From Streptococcaceae bacterium (lineage in GTDB: Bacteria > Bacillota > Bacilli > Lactobacillales > Streptococcaceae), in NCBI GenBank assembly GCA_031270215.1, contig JAISYB010000128.1, positions 1 to 12,229 on the forward strand: a stretch of DNA of 12,229 bases. Reading direction: 5' to 3'. The position numbers were made by a program, and so were the translations under genes. Below are positions 1-8,316 of this stretch, one piece after another. The first letter of the stretch is position 1; every line of letters begins with the position of its first letter. Under the pieces are notes generated by a model. The model did not search any database and was not told the origin of the DNA. It saw only the letters and a list, made by a program, of their open reading frames with translations.

Positions 1-70
1 AGCTAGAAAGATTATCGCAGTAACAGATAGTGGCTTTGCAAAAAAATTTAAAACATTACAGACAACTTGA
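1..70 (+). CDS. 3' end of an L7Ae/YlxQ-like ribosomal-protein-family gene (partial)
   Basis: The frame open from base 2 encodes 22 C-terminal residues (ending KKFKTLQTT) before a TGA at 68-70; the rest lies upstream of the window. The stretch IAVTDSGFAKKF resembles the C-terminus of the YlxQ proteins, small L7Ae-family RNA-binding proteins encoded between ylxR and infB in Firmicutes nusA operons. The position 33 bases before the likely infB start is the main support. Only the tail is visible, so the family call rests on context and a short motif. Confidence 0.6.
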   Translation, partial: ARKIIAVTDSGFAKKFKTLQTT

Positions 71-103
71 TTTCCAAAATTTACGAAAGTGAAGGTGGAA
101 AAT

Positions 104-2494
104 TTGACCAAAATTAGAATATACGAAATCGCAAAGGAAATCGACAAGCCAAGCAAAGAGGTTGTCGAAAAAGCACGTCAGCTTGGAATTGATGTTAAAA
201 ATCACATGGGCGTAGTTGAGGATTCTCAGGCAGCAAAGATTAAATCTAGTTTTAAGCCTAAAGTAGCACCAGCTAAGCCGGTAGAAAAAAAAGCGGTCGC
301 TGTGAAAAAAAACAGCAATCCTAATCCGACTAAAGCCTCAGCGGCTGGTGAAAAGGAAAAAGATAATTTCAAAAAACCAGCTCAAAATCGGAATAATCCA
401 AACAATAAACCGCGTCCAAATCATCCTAAGAACAACAATCAAAAGCAACAAGGACAGCAAGGACAAGGTGCGCAACAACAAAATCGTCCAGTCAATCGTA
501 ATAGTCAACAAGCTGGGCAAAGAGATAATCGACAAGCTAATAATAATAATCGTAGCAATACATCAAACGACAGAAAAAATGTCCAAGGTGGCAATTTCAA
601 CCGTAATAACAATCAAAATCGTTATCAGCAGGGTCAGGGTAATCAAAATTTTAAAGGCAAGCGTGGGAAGAAAGGCAAGAAAAACTTCCAAACGACTAGT
701 AATAAGCCAGCAGTTCCAGCACGTAAATTCCATGAATTACCAAAGGTTTTTGTCTATACAGATGGTATGACGATTGCTGAAATTGCCAAAAGGATTAAAC
801 GTGAGCCGGCAGAAATCGTCAAAAAACTTTTCTTAATGGGCGTTATGGCAACACAAAATCAGTCCTTAGATGCTGAAACAATTGAGCTATTAGCCATGGA
901 TTATGGTATGGAAACCGAACGCAAGGTCGAAGAAGATATTGCAGACATTGAGAAGTTCTTTGAACAAGCGCCATCTAATCCTGAAAATCTTGTTGAACGT
1001 CCGCCAGTCGTGACGATAATGGGACACGTTGACCATGGTAAAACAACTTTACTAGATACATTGCGTAAATCACGTGTTGCAAGCGGCGAAGCAGGGGGAA
1101 TTACTCAGCATATCGGTGCTTACCAAATCAAGGTAGACGGCAAACCAATTACTTTCCTAGATACACCAGGACATGCGGCATTTACTTCAATGCGTGCACG
1201 TGGTGCGTCAATTACCGATATTACAATCTTAGTTGTTGCCGCAGATGACGGTGTGATGCCACAGACCGTTGAAGCAATCAATCACGCTAAGGCAGCCGGC
1301 GTGCCGATTATCGTTGCAGTCAATAAAATCGATAAGCCGGGCGCTAATCCGCAAAGAGTTATTCAAGAATTATCTGAATATGAATTAATTCCTGAAAGCT
1401 GGGGCGGAGAAACGATTTTTGTAGAAATATCAGCGAAGTTTGGACAAAATATTGACGAATTACTCGAAAATATTTTACTTTTATCTGAAGTTGAGGAATT
1501 AAAGGCAGATCCGACACGCCGAGCAATCGGAACAGTCATTGAAGCAAAGCTTGATAAAGGCAAAGGTCCAGTGGCTTCTTTACTCATTCAACAAGGTAGC
1601 TTACATGTTGGAGATCCAATCGTTGTAGGGAATACTTTTGGTCGTGTGAGAACAATGACTAATGATATTGGTCGCAGGGAGAAAATTTCCGGCCCATCTG
1701 CACCGGTTGAAATTACTGGTTTAAATGATGTGCCGCATGCTGGGGATCATTTCGTTGTCTTTGAAGATGAGAAAACTGCACGTGCAGCGGGAGAGGAACG
1801 CGCAAAGCGTGCCTTAATGGAGCACCGTAAGGTTGCCAGCCGTGTTTCCCTTGAAAACTTATTTGATACACTTAAGGATGGGGAAATCAAGGAAGTCAAC
1901 GTCATCATCAAAGCAGATGTTCAAGGCTCAGCCGAAGCACTCTCAGCGTCACTACAAAAGATTGAAGTCGAAGGCGTTCGAGTGAAAATCGTCCATTCAG
2001 CTGTTGGAGCAATCAATGAATCTGACGTAACACTTGCTGAGGCAAGTAACGCAATCATCATCGGCTTTAACGTTAGACCCACTCCGCAGGCTAAATTACA
2101 AGCAGAAACAGACGAAGTAGACATTCGCTTGCACCGCATTATCTATAAAGTGATTGAGGAAATCGAAACTGCAATGACTGGTTTACTTGATCCAGAATAC
2201 GAAGAAAAAATTATTGGCGAAGCGATTATTCGTGAAACATTTAAGGTTTCTAAAATCGGTACAATTGCAGGGATTTACATCACTAGTGGTTTATTAAAAC
2301 GTGAAGCTGGTGTTCGCCTGATTCGTGACGGTGTTGTTATCTACGAAGGTAGCTTAACTTCACTCAAGCATTTCAAGGATGACGTCAAGGAATTACGACT
2401 AAATACTGAAGGCGGCGCAATGCTTGAAAACTTCAACGATATTAAAATAGATGATATAATCGAAGCATTTGAAATGGTAGAAATTAAGAAGTAA
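104..2494 (+). CDS. infB: Translation initiation factor IF-2
   Basis: Cytoplasmic GTPase that brings initiator fMet-tRNA to the 30S subunit and promotes 50S joining. I chose the TTG at 104 (796 residues): AAGGTGG at 92-98 is a good ribosome binding site five bases upstream, and the protein then begins MTKIRIYEIAKE like other IF-2s. GTG at 89 or 95 is possible but has no comparable site. An N-terminal IF2_N module (about 1-50) is followed by a basic, Asn/Gln-rich low-complexity linker (about 85-200) and a second IF2_N module (about 220-270). The G domain has GHVDHGKT (307-314), DTPGH (353-357), NKID (407-410) and a SAK motif near 443. Domains II, III (RPTPQAKLQAE) and IV follow. Length is normal. 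It is co-transcribed with rbfA, 12 bases downstream. Confidence 0.97.
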   Translation: MTKIRIYEIAKEIDKPSKEVVEKARQLGIDVKNHMGVVEDSQAAKIKSSFKPKVAPAKPVEKKAVAVKKNSNPNPTKASAAGEKEKDNFKKPAQNRNNPNNKPRPNHPKNNNQKQQGQQGQGAQQQNRPVNRNSQQAGQRDNRQANNNNRSNTSNDRKNVQGGNFNRNNNQNRYQQGQGNQNFKGKRGKKGKKNFQTTSNKPAVPARKFHELPKVFVYTDGMTIAEIAKRIKREPAEIVKKLFLMGVMATQNQSLDAETIELLAMDYGMETERKVEEDIADIEKFFEQAPSNPENLVERPPVVTIMGHVDHGKTTLLDTLRKSRVASGEAGGITQHIGAYQIKVDGKPITFLDTPGHAAFTSMRARGASITDITILVVAADDGVMPQTVEAINHAKAAGVPIIVAVNKIDKPGANPQRVIQELSEYELIPESWGGETIFVEISAKFGQNIDELLENILLLSEVEELKADPTRRAIGTVIEAKLDKGKGPVASLLIQQGSLHVGDPIVVGNTFGRVRTMTNDIGRREKISGPSAPVEITGLNDVPHAGDHFVVFEDEKTARAAGEERAKRALMEHRKVASRVSLENLFDTLKDGEIKEVNVIIKADVQGSAEALSASLQKIEVEGVRVKIVHSAVGAINESDVTLAEASNAIIIGFNVRPTPQAKLQAETDEVDIRLHRIIYKVIEEIETAMTGLLDPEYEEKIIGEAIIRETFKVSKIGTIAGIYITSGLLKREAGVRLIRDGVVIYEGSLTSLKHFKDDVKELRLNTEGGAMLENFNDIKIDDIIEAFEMVEIKK

Positions 2495-2506
2495 GCGAGG
2501 TTTAAA

Positions 2507-2860
2507 ATGGCACAATTTCGTGATCGAAAGCTTGCGACTGAGTTATCTCGTGAGATTAACGATATCCTTACTCGCCGTGTACGTGACCCAAGAGTTAATG
2601 GTGTGACTGTTACTGACATTCGTGTCACAGGTGATTTGTCACAGGCAACGGTTTATTACAGTATCTTGTCTGATTTAGCAAGTGATGCTAAAAAAGCTCA
2701 GGAAGGCTTAAAGAAGGCAACCGGTTTGATAAAAAGAGAACTAGGTGCACGTCTTGTACTTTATAAAATTCCTGATATTCACTTTGAACGAGATACGAGC
2801 GTTCAATACGGTAGTAAAATTGATGAAATGATTAAAAAGCTTCATCAGGAAAAGCATTAA
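2507..2860 (+). CDS. rbfA: 30S ribosome-binding factor A
   Basis: RbfA is a small KH-fold protein that binds immature 30S subunits and assists 16S rRNA 5'-end maturation and cold adaptation. The 117-residue length is typical. Recognisable are the N-terminal REINDIL helix (15-21), the RVRDPRV segment (24-30), VTDIRVTGDLSQATVYYS in the beta region (35-52) and the C-terminal signature HFERDTSVQYG (92-102). The ATG at 2507 follows a GAGG site at 2497-2500. It lies directly behind infB, as in most Firmicutes, and a hairpin terminator closes the operon just after its stop. Confidence 0.96.
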   Translation: MAQFRDRKLATELSREINDILTRRVRDPRVNGVTVTDIRVTGDLSQATVYYSILSDLASDAKKAQEGLKKATGLIKRELGARLVLYKIPDIHFERDTSVQYGSKIDEMIKKLHQEKH

Positions 2861-2873
2861 ATATATTATCAAG

Positions 2874-2916
2874 GCACGAATATTTCAGATTGTGACTCTG
2901 AGATTTCGTGCTTTTT
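2874..2916 (+). terminator. Rho-independent terminator of the infB-rbfA operon
   Basis: GCACGAA (2874-2880) pairs with TTCGTGC (2905-2911) and TCAGA (2885-2889) with TCTGA (2897-2901), separated by a small internal loop; the apical loop is 2890-2896. Five Ts follow at 2912-2916. It begins 13 bases after the rbfA stop, so it should end the nusA-type operon transcript. Confidence 0.88.
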
Positions 2917-3128
2917 GCTAAGTGGCAAGTATTTATTGCGGCAATGTTAGACGTATAGATTAAAACTAACGAAAAATAGAACAAAAATTATCTTTGTCAT
3001 ATTACAGCTGCAATTACTTTTGATTTCAAGCACTTTATCGCAGGCGTATAAAAATGACTGGAAAATTAAAAGTAAATCGTTGAAAACTTTTGCTGAATAT
3101 AGTAATCTAATACTAGTTTACTGTATTA
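2917..3128. other. Intergenic region without a recognisable gene
   Basis: This AT-rich stretch separates the rbfA terminator from the promoter of the CBS-domain gene. I see no supported open frame, no tRNA, and no match to the Mg2+ (M-box) or Mn2+ riboswitches that might be expected before an ion-transport-related gene. A weak GTTAG...CTAAC pairing around 2947-2971 is the only local symmetry noticed. Confidence 0.4.
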
Positions 3129-3137
3129 TGATATAGT
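3129..3137 (+). promoter_or_regulatory. Extended -10 promoter for the CBS-domain membrane protein gene
   Basis: TGATATAGT at 3129-3137 is a TGn-extended -10 element with one mismatch to TATAAT. No good TTGACA lies 16-18 bases upstream, as is common for extended -10 promoters. The predicted start near 3144 gives a leader of about 45 bases, ending in an AAGGAG site at 3173-3178. Confidence 0.6.
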
Positions 3138-3188
3138 CTATTTAGTACACTATATTTTCATTTTTAACAAACAAGGAGAGAAATAACT

Positions 3189-4532
3189 ATGAACGGTGAC
3201 CCCGAGAGTTCGTCGCTCGTTTTACAATTTATCATTTTAATTTTTTTAACATTACTTAATGCATTCTTTTCTGCTAGCGAGATGGCGGTCGTTTCTTTAA
3301 ATAAAAACCGCTTGGAGCAAAAGGCAGATGAGGGGGATAGAAAGAGTAAGCAGCTATTAAAAATCGTTTCCAGCCCAAATAATTTTTTATCAACGATTCA
3401 GGTTGGAATTACCTTAATCAATATCTTGGCTGGTGCGTCCTTAGCGGAAAGTTTGGCGGATAAAATCGCACCATTATTGGGTGGTACGCAGACGGCAAAA
3501 ACAATTGCTAGTTTTGTGGCGCTTGCTTTATTGACCTATATTTCGATTGTTTTCGGAGAGCTTTATCCTAAAAGAATTGCCCTTAATTTAAATGAAAAGA
3601 TTGCTTCATTTTCAAGCGGACCGATTACCTTACTCGGCTATCTGCTAAGTCCATTTGTCTGGTTGTTATCTGCCTCAACAAACTTATTATCACGAATTAC
3701 TCCAATGAAGTTTGATGATGAAATGGATAAAATGACACGAGATGAGATGGCATATATGTTATCTAACGATGACGTTTTAGATTCCTCTGAGATTGAGATG
3801 CTACAAGGCGTTTTCTCCTTAGATAATATGGTTGCTCGTGAGCTGATGGTTCCTAGAACCGACTCATTTATGGTTGATATTAATGATGGCACGCAGGAGA
3901 ATTTGCGAAAGATTTTAGATAATAATTACTCCCGTATTCCGGTTTATGATGATGATAAGGACAAGGTTATCGGTGTCCTCCATACTAAAACAATCTTATC
4001 TAAGGCTTATCAAAATGGCTTTACAGCGTTGGACTTGCGCCAAATCATGCAGGAGCCTCTCTTTGTTCCTGAAACGATTTTTGTTGATGACTTATTACTT
4101 GAGTTGAAAAAAACACAAAATCAAATGGCGATTTGTTTGGACGAATACGGTGGTGTTGGCGGTATTATCACCTTAGAAGATTTGCTTGAGGAAATCGTCG
4201 GGGACATCGATGACGAATCTGACCTTGCAGCGCCGTTGTTTGAAAAGCTGGAGGATAATTGCTATATTGTTCAGGGTAAGATGTTAATCAATGAATTCAA
4301 TGAGGAATTTGACACATCACTGGAAAATAACGATGTTGATACAATGGGTGGTTTCTTGATTAGCGCAATCGGACGTATTCCAGATGATGGCGAAAAGGCA
4401 AGCTTTGAGCTTGATACTGAACGTGGACACCTGACGTTAATCTCTGAAGAGGTGACCTTGAAACGAATTAATAGTTTGAAAGTTATCTTTACACCGTTAG
4501 ACTTAGAAACGGATAGTGATGACGACAAATAG
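3189..4532 (+). CDS. CNNM/CBS/CorC-domain integral membrane protein (HlyC/CorC family)
   Basis: The 447-residue protein has the classic layout of this family. The N-terminal DUF21/CNNM membrane domain has hydrophobic segments near 11-30, 66-90, 105-128 and 143-165, with the motifs FFSASEMAVVSLN (26-38) and GELYPKRIALN (123-133). A CBS pair follows at about 218-340, with MVPRTD (220-225), YSRIPVY (247-253) and DEYGGVGGIITLEDLLEEIVG (318-338). The CorC_HlyC C-terminal domain spans about 355-435. Members are often labelled hemolysin; characterised relatives such as Staphylococcus aureus MpfA and the CNNM proteins point to Mg2+ or other divalent cation transport, with CBS domains sensing nucleotides. 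The exact substrate cannot be read from sequence. ATG at 3189 has an AAGGAG site ten bases upstream. It is a single-gene unit with its own promoter and terminator. Confidence 0.93.
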   Translation: MNGDPESSSLVLQFIILIFLTLLNAFFSASEMAVVSLNKNRLEQKADEGDRKSKQLLKIVSSPNNFLSTIQVGITLINILAGASLAESLADKIAPLLGGTQTAKTIASFVALALLTYISIVFGELYPKRIALNLNEKIASFSSGPITLLGYLLSPFVWLLSASTNLLSRITPMKFDDEMDKMTRDEMAYMLSNDDVLDSSEIEMLQGVFSLDNMVARELMVPRTDSFMVDINDGTQENLRKILDNNYSRIPVYDDDKDKVIGVLHTKTILSKAYQNGFTALDLRQIMQEPLFVPETIFVDDLLLELKKTQNQMAICLDEYGGVGGIITLEDLLEEIVGDIDDESDLAAPLFEKLEDNCYIVQGKMLINEFNEEFDTSLENNDVDTMGGFLISAIGRIPDDGEKASFELDTERGHLTLISEEVTLKRINSLKVIFTPLDLETDSDDDK

Positions 4533-4543
4533 ATACGCTCTTG

Positions 4544-4572
4544 GCATTCTCCTTAATTGGAGAGTGCTTTTT
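4544..4572 (+). terminator. Rho-independent terminator after the CBS-domain gene
   Basis: A nine-base-pair stem, GCATTCTCC (4544-4552) with GGAGAGTGC (4559-4567, one G-T pair), encloses a six-base loop TTAATT and is followed by five Ts (4568-4572). It starts 12 bases after the stop codon. This is the clearest intrinsic terminator in the window. Confidence 0.93.
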
Positions 4573-4591
4573 GGGTAAAGTTTTATGGGTC

Positions 4592-4629
4592 AGTGAATAT
4601 ATATATCACTTGATATTAATTTTGTATCA
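4592..4629. promoter_or_regulatory. Two adjacent dyads upstream of the glutathione operon promoter
   Basis: AGTGA-N9-TCACT (4592-4610) is immediately followed by TGATA-N9-TATCA (4611-4629). Both are 19 bases long with five-base arms and the same spacer, and their centres are 19 bases apart, about two helix turns. They lie about 40-80 bases upstream of the -10 element, where activator or repressor sites are common. AT-rich DNA can produce such dyads by chance, and I know of no regulator with these half-sites. Confidence 0.3.
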
Positions 4630-4668
4630 GAGAAACCCTCAGTTTCAGTATGGATAATTTCAAAAATA

Positions 4669-4677
4669 TGATATAAT
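4669..4677 (+). promoter_or_regulatory. Consensus extended -10 promoter of the gshA-like/gshF operon
   Basis: TGATATAAT (4669-4677) is a perfect TGn-TATAAT extended -10 element. The -35 position (4649-4654, TATGGA) is poor, which suggests either that the extended -10 is sufficient or that an activator helps. The predicted start near 4684 leaves a leader of about 35 bases, with a GGTGG ribosome binding site at 4710-4714, rather close to the ATG at 4719. Confidence 0.75.
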
Positions 4678-4718
4678 GTCTTAGTTTTCTAATATAAATT
4701 GAAACGAATGGTGGAATT

Positions 4719-6110
4719 ATGACAACTGATAGACTTGGTAGAGAATTGCTTTATAGAAGATATATCAAAGATTTACCTGTCGAGCAAAAAAATTACATTG
4801 GAATTGAACTAGAATTTCCAATTGTTAATTTAGCACATGAGGCAGTTGATATTAACTTCGTCCGTACTTTAATGCTTGAATTATGCGATAATTTTGGCTT
4901 TGAGGTGATTAAAAGAGATAGTGATGGCTTGCCAATTGAAATCATAAAAAAGGCAACTGGTGATGTCATCGTATTTGAAGTCAGTTACAATAATCTGGAG
5001 TTTGCTTTAGGAAAAGTGAGTAATCTCTGGGAGGCACATCAGAAAATAACGAATTACTTGGATATTGTCCAAGATTTTTTAGCACTAAAAAATCACCGGC
5101 TGACTGGTTTGGGAGTTAATCCTGATTGGCAAATCAATGATAATCAACCAGTTAAAACGTCACGTTACCAAATGCTGACCGATTACTTAGAAAGCTATCA
5201 GGCATATGACGAGATTGATTCAAACTTTTTCCATCATTATCCAAGATACGGCGCATTTATTTCTGGCTCACAAGTACAGCTTGATGTGACAAAGGATAAT
5301 CTGCTGGACGTCTTGAACATTTTCAATCAAATAGAGCCTGCTAAGGCTTGGTTATTTGGTAATTCATATTTTTGGCACAAGGATTGGCAAACAACAGTTG
5401 CTAGAGATATATTCTGGGAAAACTCAATGCATGGCATTTTTCCAAATAATGCAGGACTTTTCCCGTGTACATTTGAAAACATTGATGATTATTTAGATTA
5501 TTTGGAGGAAAGTGTCATCTTTCAAGTCAATCGCAATGAGAAGAACTATTATTTTCCACCGATTAAAGTGAATGATTATTTCAATCACGATGAAATAGTA
5601 GCAGTTGACCTGTTGGGTAAATCAAGCCTTATTATCCCTGATATAGCAGATATTGCTGGGCATAGGAGTTATAATTTTCAAGATTTAACAACGCGTGGCA
5701 CGGTCGAGTTTCGTAGTGTTTGTGAACAGCCGATGAGTGATATTTTGACGGTTGCTGCCTTTCACGTTGGTCTTTTTGAAGTATTAGACGCAGTGGGTGA
5801 GCTATTAAAGACTGCTGCTTTTATCGAAAAATATGGAGCGTCCCTTCTGCAAGCACGCAGATACTTTGCTAGAATAGATTTAAGTGATGAGGCGACAGAG
5901 GAGATTTTAGAATTTACCAAGACCCTGTTATTTCTTGCAGAAAAGGGTTTAGTTAAACGTCGTAAGGGAGAAGAAATATTCTTAAAGCCGTTATTTCGTC
6001 GACTAAAGACGCGAAAAAATCCTGCACTGACCGCATTAGATACGCTGAAATCAGGAGTAACAATGAATGATATTGTTGTTAATTACGGAAGGATTGACCA
6101 TGAATTTTAA
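4719..6110 (+). CDS. Glutamate-cysteine ligase-like protein, GCS2 family
   Basis: The 463-residue protein resembles the GCS2 (PF04107) branch of carboxylate-amine ligases, which couple glutamate to cysteine or another amine using ATP. The N-terminal GIELEFP (28-34) supplies the ExE pair (E30, E32) typical of metal/ATP binding in this fold, and TTRGTVEFRSVCEQP (324-338) matches the conserved arginine-containing signature of plant-type and proteobacterial GCS2 enzymes. It has no ATP-grasp domain, so it cannot make glutathione alone. It overlaps gshF by 11 bases and shares its promoter, which places it in gamma-glutamyl thiol metabolism. Because GshF already carries its own, sequence-dissimilar ligase domain, this protein may boost the first step, use another amine, or have another role. 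The family is fairly sure; the substrate is not. Confidence 0.8.
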   Translation: MTTDRLGRELLYRRYIKDLPVEQKNYIGIELEFPIVNLAHEAVDINFVRTLMLELCDNFGFEVIKRDSDGLPIEIIKKATGDVIVFEVSYNNLEFALGKVSNLWEAHQKITNYLDIVQDFLALKNHRLTGLGVNPDWQINDNQPVKTSRYQMLTDYLESYQAYDEIDSNFFHHYPRYGAFISGSQVQLDVTKDNLLDVLNIFNQIEPAKAWLFGNSYFWHKDWQTTVARDIFWENSMHGIFPNNAGLFPCTFENIDDYLDYLEESVIFQVNRNEKNYYFPPIKVNDYFNHDEIVAVDLLGKSSLIIPDIADIAGHRSYNFQDLTTRGTVEFRSVCEQPMSDILTVAAFHVGLFEVLDAVGELLKTAAFIEKYGASLLQARRYFARIDLSDEATEEILEFTKTLLFLAEKGLVKRRKGEEIFLKPLFRRLKTRKNPALTALDTLKSGVTMNDIVVNYGRIDHEF

Positions 6111-8316
6111 TCAAGAAAAAATTATTGCAAATGATAAATTTGCTGCTTTATATTCCAAGCTTGTTTTGGGCATTGAAAAAGAATGTGTTCGAATAACAGC
6201 TGAGGGCAAGCTTTCACAAACGGCTCACTCTGATAAATTTGGAAATCGAAGTTATCACCCCTATATTCAAACCGATTTTGCCGAAAATCAAATTGAACTA
6301 ATTACGCCGCCATGCGATTCAACCGCAGAGGTTATGGATTTTTTGGCAGCAATTCATGATGTTTATTATCGGACGAGTCAAGAGTACCTTTGGCCAGCAT
6401 CAATGCCACCGGAGTTTGAAGACTCTGAGATTGCGATTGCAGCGCTAGATGATGTAGATGACGTAAAATATAGAGAACATTTAGCTAAGAAATATGGGAA
6501 AAACAAACAAATCCTCAGCGGTGTGCATTATAATTTTGAATTTTCACCTGAATTATTGACCTTTTTATATGAAGAAAATGATAATGTCACGCTAAGCTTT
6601 AAGGATTTTCGTAATGAAGTCTATCTTAAACTAGCACGGCAATATACACGTTTTCACTATATTTTGACTTTCTTATTTGGGGGGACGCCATTTGCAGTAA
6701 AGGGATTTCTTAATCCAGCTGAAAAGCTTAATCGTCCTGTTCGTTCGGTTAGAAATAGCAGTTTTGGTTATGTTGAACAGTTGAAAAAGTCGATATCTTT
6801 GATGTCGCTAGATGACTATATTTCGGATTTATCGAGCTGTATATTATCAGGAGAATTAATCAATGAAAAGGAATATTACGGCGCAGTCAGATTACGTGGC
6901 AGTAATGAGCTTAAAACACTCAAGACAGTTGGTGTTCGCTATCTTGAACTGAGAACTTTGGATTTAAACCCCTTTGAACCTTTTGGGATTAGCAAAGAAA
7001 CATTAGATTTTATCCATTATTTCTTGCTATTTTTGCTTTTCAAATCGGAAACCTCTGATTATCAGATTGGAACTAAAATGAACAGAGAGATTGCCTTTGA
7101 GCACCCGAATGAGCCAACGGTCTTTGAAGATGAAGCTAAAGAAGTCCTCTATGAGATGAAGCGCTTCTATAAACCGTTAAAAGCGAATGGTTTATTAGCG
7201 TTAATTGACCATTATATCCGAAAATTTGAAAACCCACAAAATACAATTGCCAGCAGGCTGTTAGAACGTGATTTATTGAAGATTTCGAGAAAAAACTTTG
7301 AAAAATCTTTTAAAAGACCATTTCAATTGGCGGGATTTACCCAAATGGAGCTTTCAACGCAGAATATTTTATTTGATGCGATTCAAAAGGGGTTGAAGAT
7401 TGAAATATTAGATGAAAACGATCAGTTTATTCGTTTGAGCTTTAAGCAGCACGAGGAGCTGATTAAAAATGGGAATATGACTTCTCGTGATAATTATATT
7501 GCGTCTCTTGCTATGGAGAATAAATTAGTGACTAAGAAGCTACTTCATGAAGCAGGAATTGCTGTGCCAGCAGGTTTTGAGTTCCAAAATATTGAACAGG
7601 CATTGGCGATTTATCCATTGATAAAAAATCAAGCGATTGTGATTAAGCCGAAAAGTACAAACTATGGTTTGGGCATTTCTATCTTTAAACAAGGTATTGA
7701 TTACGAAGACTATAAAACGGCATTAAATTTTGCCTTTAAAGAAGACTCAGAAGTGTTGATTGAAGAGTTTGTTGCTGGAACGGAATATCGTTTTTATGTA
7801 TTAGATAAACAGGTACGTGCCATTTTACTGCGTGTTCCTGCCAATGTTGTCGGTGATGGGGTGCATACTGTTGAAGAACTGGTGGCAATGAAGAACGATT
7901 CGATTTATCGTGGTGAAAATCATCGCTTTCCGCTTGAGAAAATCCAACTGGGTGGCTTGGAGCAATTAATGCTAAAAGAGCAAGGATTAAAGCTAGAAAG
8001 TGTTCCTGAAAGAGATAAAATTGTTTATTTAAGGGAAAATTCAAATATTTCTACCGGCGGGGACTCGGTTGATGTAACTGATGAGATTGACAAAAGCTAT
8101 CATCAAATAGCCGAAAATGTTGCAAAAATGCTAGGAGCGGTTGTTACAGGCGTTGACATCATTATTGAAAATAAAGCTTTGCCTGCAACAAATGATAATT
8201 ATAAAGTAATTGAAGCCAACCAAAATCCAATGATGCAAATGCATATTTTCCCATATCAGGGCACAGGAAGGCGTGTAACTAAAATGATGCTTGATTACTT
8301 ATTTCCCGAGTGCTAA
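6100..8316 (+). CDS. gshF: Bifunctional glutamate-cysteine ligase / glutathione synthetase GshF
   Basis: One 738-residue cytoplasmic protein that should carry out both ATP-dependent steps of glutathione synthesis. I chose the ATG at 6100, not 6067, because GGAAGGA (6087-6093) lies six bases upstream and the protein then begins MNFNQEKII. The N-terminal gammaproteobacterial-type ligase domain (about 1-480) has GIEKECVRI (24-32), SGVHYNFEFS (from 140) and YLELRTLDLNPF (near 282-293). The C-terminal ATP-grasp domain (about 485-738) has VIKPKSTNYGLGISIF (from about 514), IEEFVAGTEYRFYVLD (from about 552) and the metal-binding VIEANQNPMMQMH (near 703-715). Length is close to the roughly 750 residues usual for GshF of streptococci, enterococci and Listeria. 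Start and upstream stop overlap by 11 bases, implying translational coupling. A 12-bp hairpin straddles its stop. Confidence 0.95.
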   Translation: MNFNQEKIIANDKFAALYSKLVLGIEKECVRITAEGKLSQTAHSDKFGNRSYHPYIQTDFAENQIELITPPCDSTAEVMDFLAAIHDVYYRTSQEYLWPASMPPEFEDSEIAIAALDDVDDVKYREHLAKKYGKNKQILSGVHYNFEFSPELLTFLYEENDNVTLSFKDFRNEVYLKLARQYTRFHYILTFLFGGTPFAVKGFLNPAEKLNRPVRSVRNSSFGYVEQLKKSISLMSLDDYISDLSSCILSGELINEKEYYGAVRLRGSNELKTLKTVGVRYLELRTLDLNPFEPFGISKETLDFIHYFLLFLLFKSETSDYQIGTKMNREIAFEHPNEPTVFEDEAKEVLYEMKRFYKPLKANGLLALIDHYIRKFENPQNTIASRLLERDLLKISRKNFEKSFKRPFQLAGFTQMELSTQNILFDAIQKGLKIEILDENDQFIRLSFKQHEELIKNGNMTSRDNYIASLAMENKLVTKKLLHEAGIAVPAGFEFQNIEQALAIYPLIKNQAIVIKPKSTNYGLGISIFKQGIDYEDYKTALNFAFKEDSEVLIEEFVAGTEYRFYVLDKQVRAILLRVPANVVGDGVHTVEELVAMKNDSIYRGENHRFPLEKIQLGGLEQLMLKEQGLKLESVPERDKIVYLRENSNISTGGDSVDVTDEIDKSYHQIAENVAKMLGAVVTGVDIIIENKALPATNDNYKVIEANQNPMMQMHIFPYQGTGRRVTKMMLDYLFPEC

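Noticed and set aside
348..770. 140-codon open frame inside infB in another + frame
   Set aside because: It is a shadow of the A-rich Asn/Gln/Lys linker of IF-2; its product is Ile/Lys-biased and has no family features.
2861..3188. Possible Mg2+ or Mn2+ riboswitch before the CBS-domain gene
   Set aside because: No conserved core of the M-box or yybP-ykoY motifs is visible, and the predicted leader from 3144 is only about 45 bases.
7736..8044. 102-codon minus-strand open frame inside gshF
   Set aside because: It lies wholly opposite the conserved ATP-grasp domain, whose motifs fix the + strand as coding.
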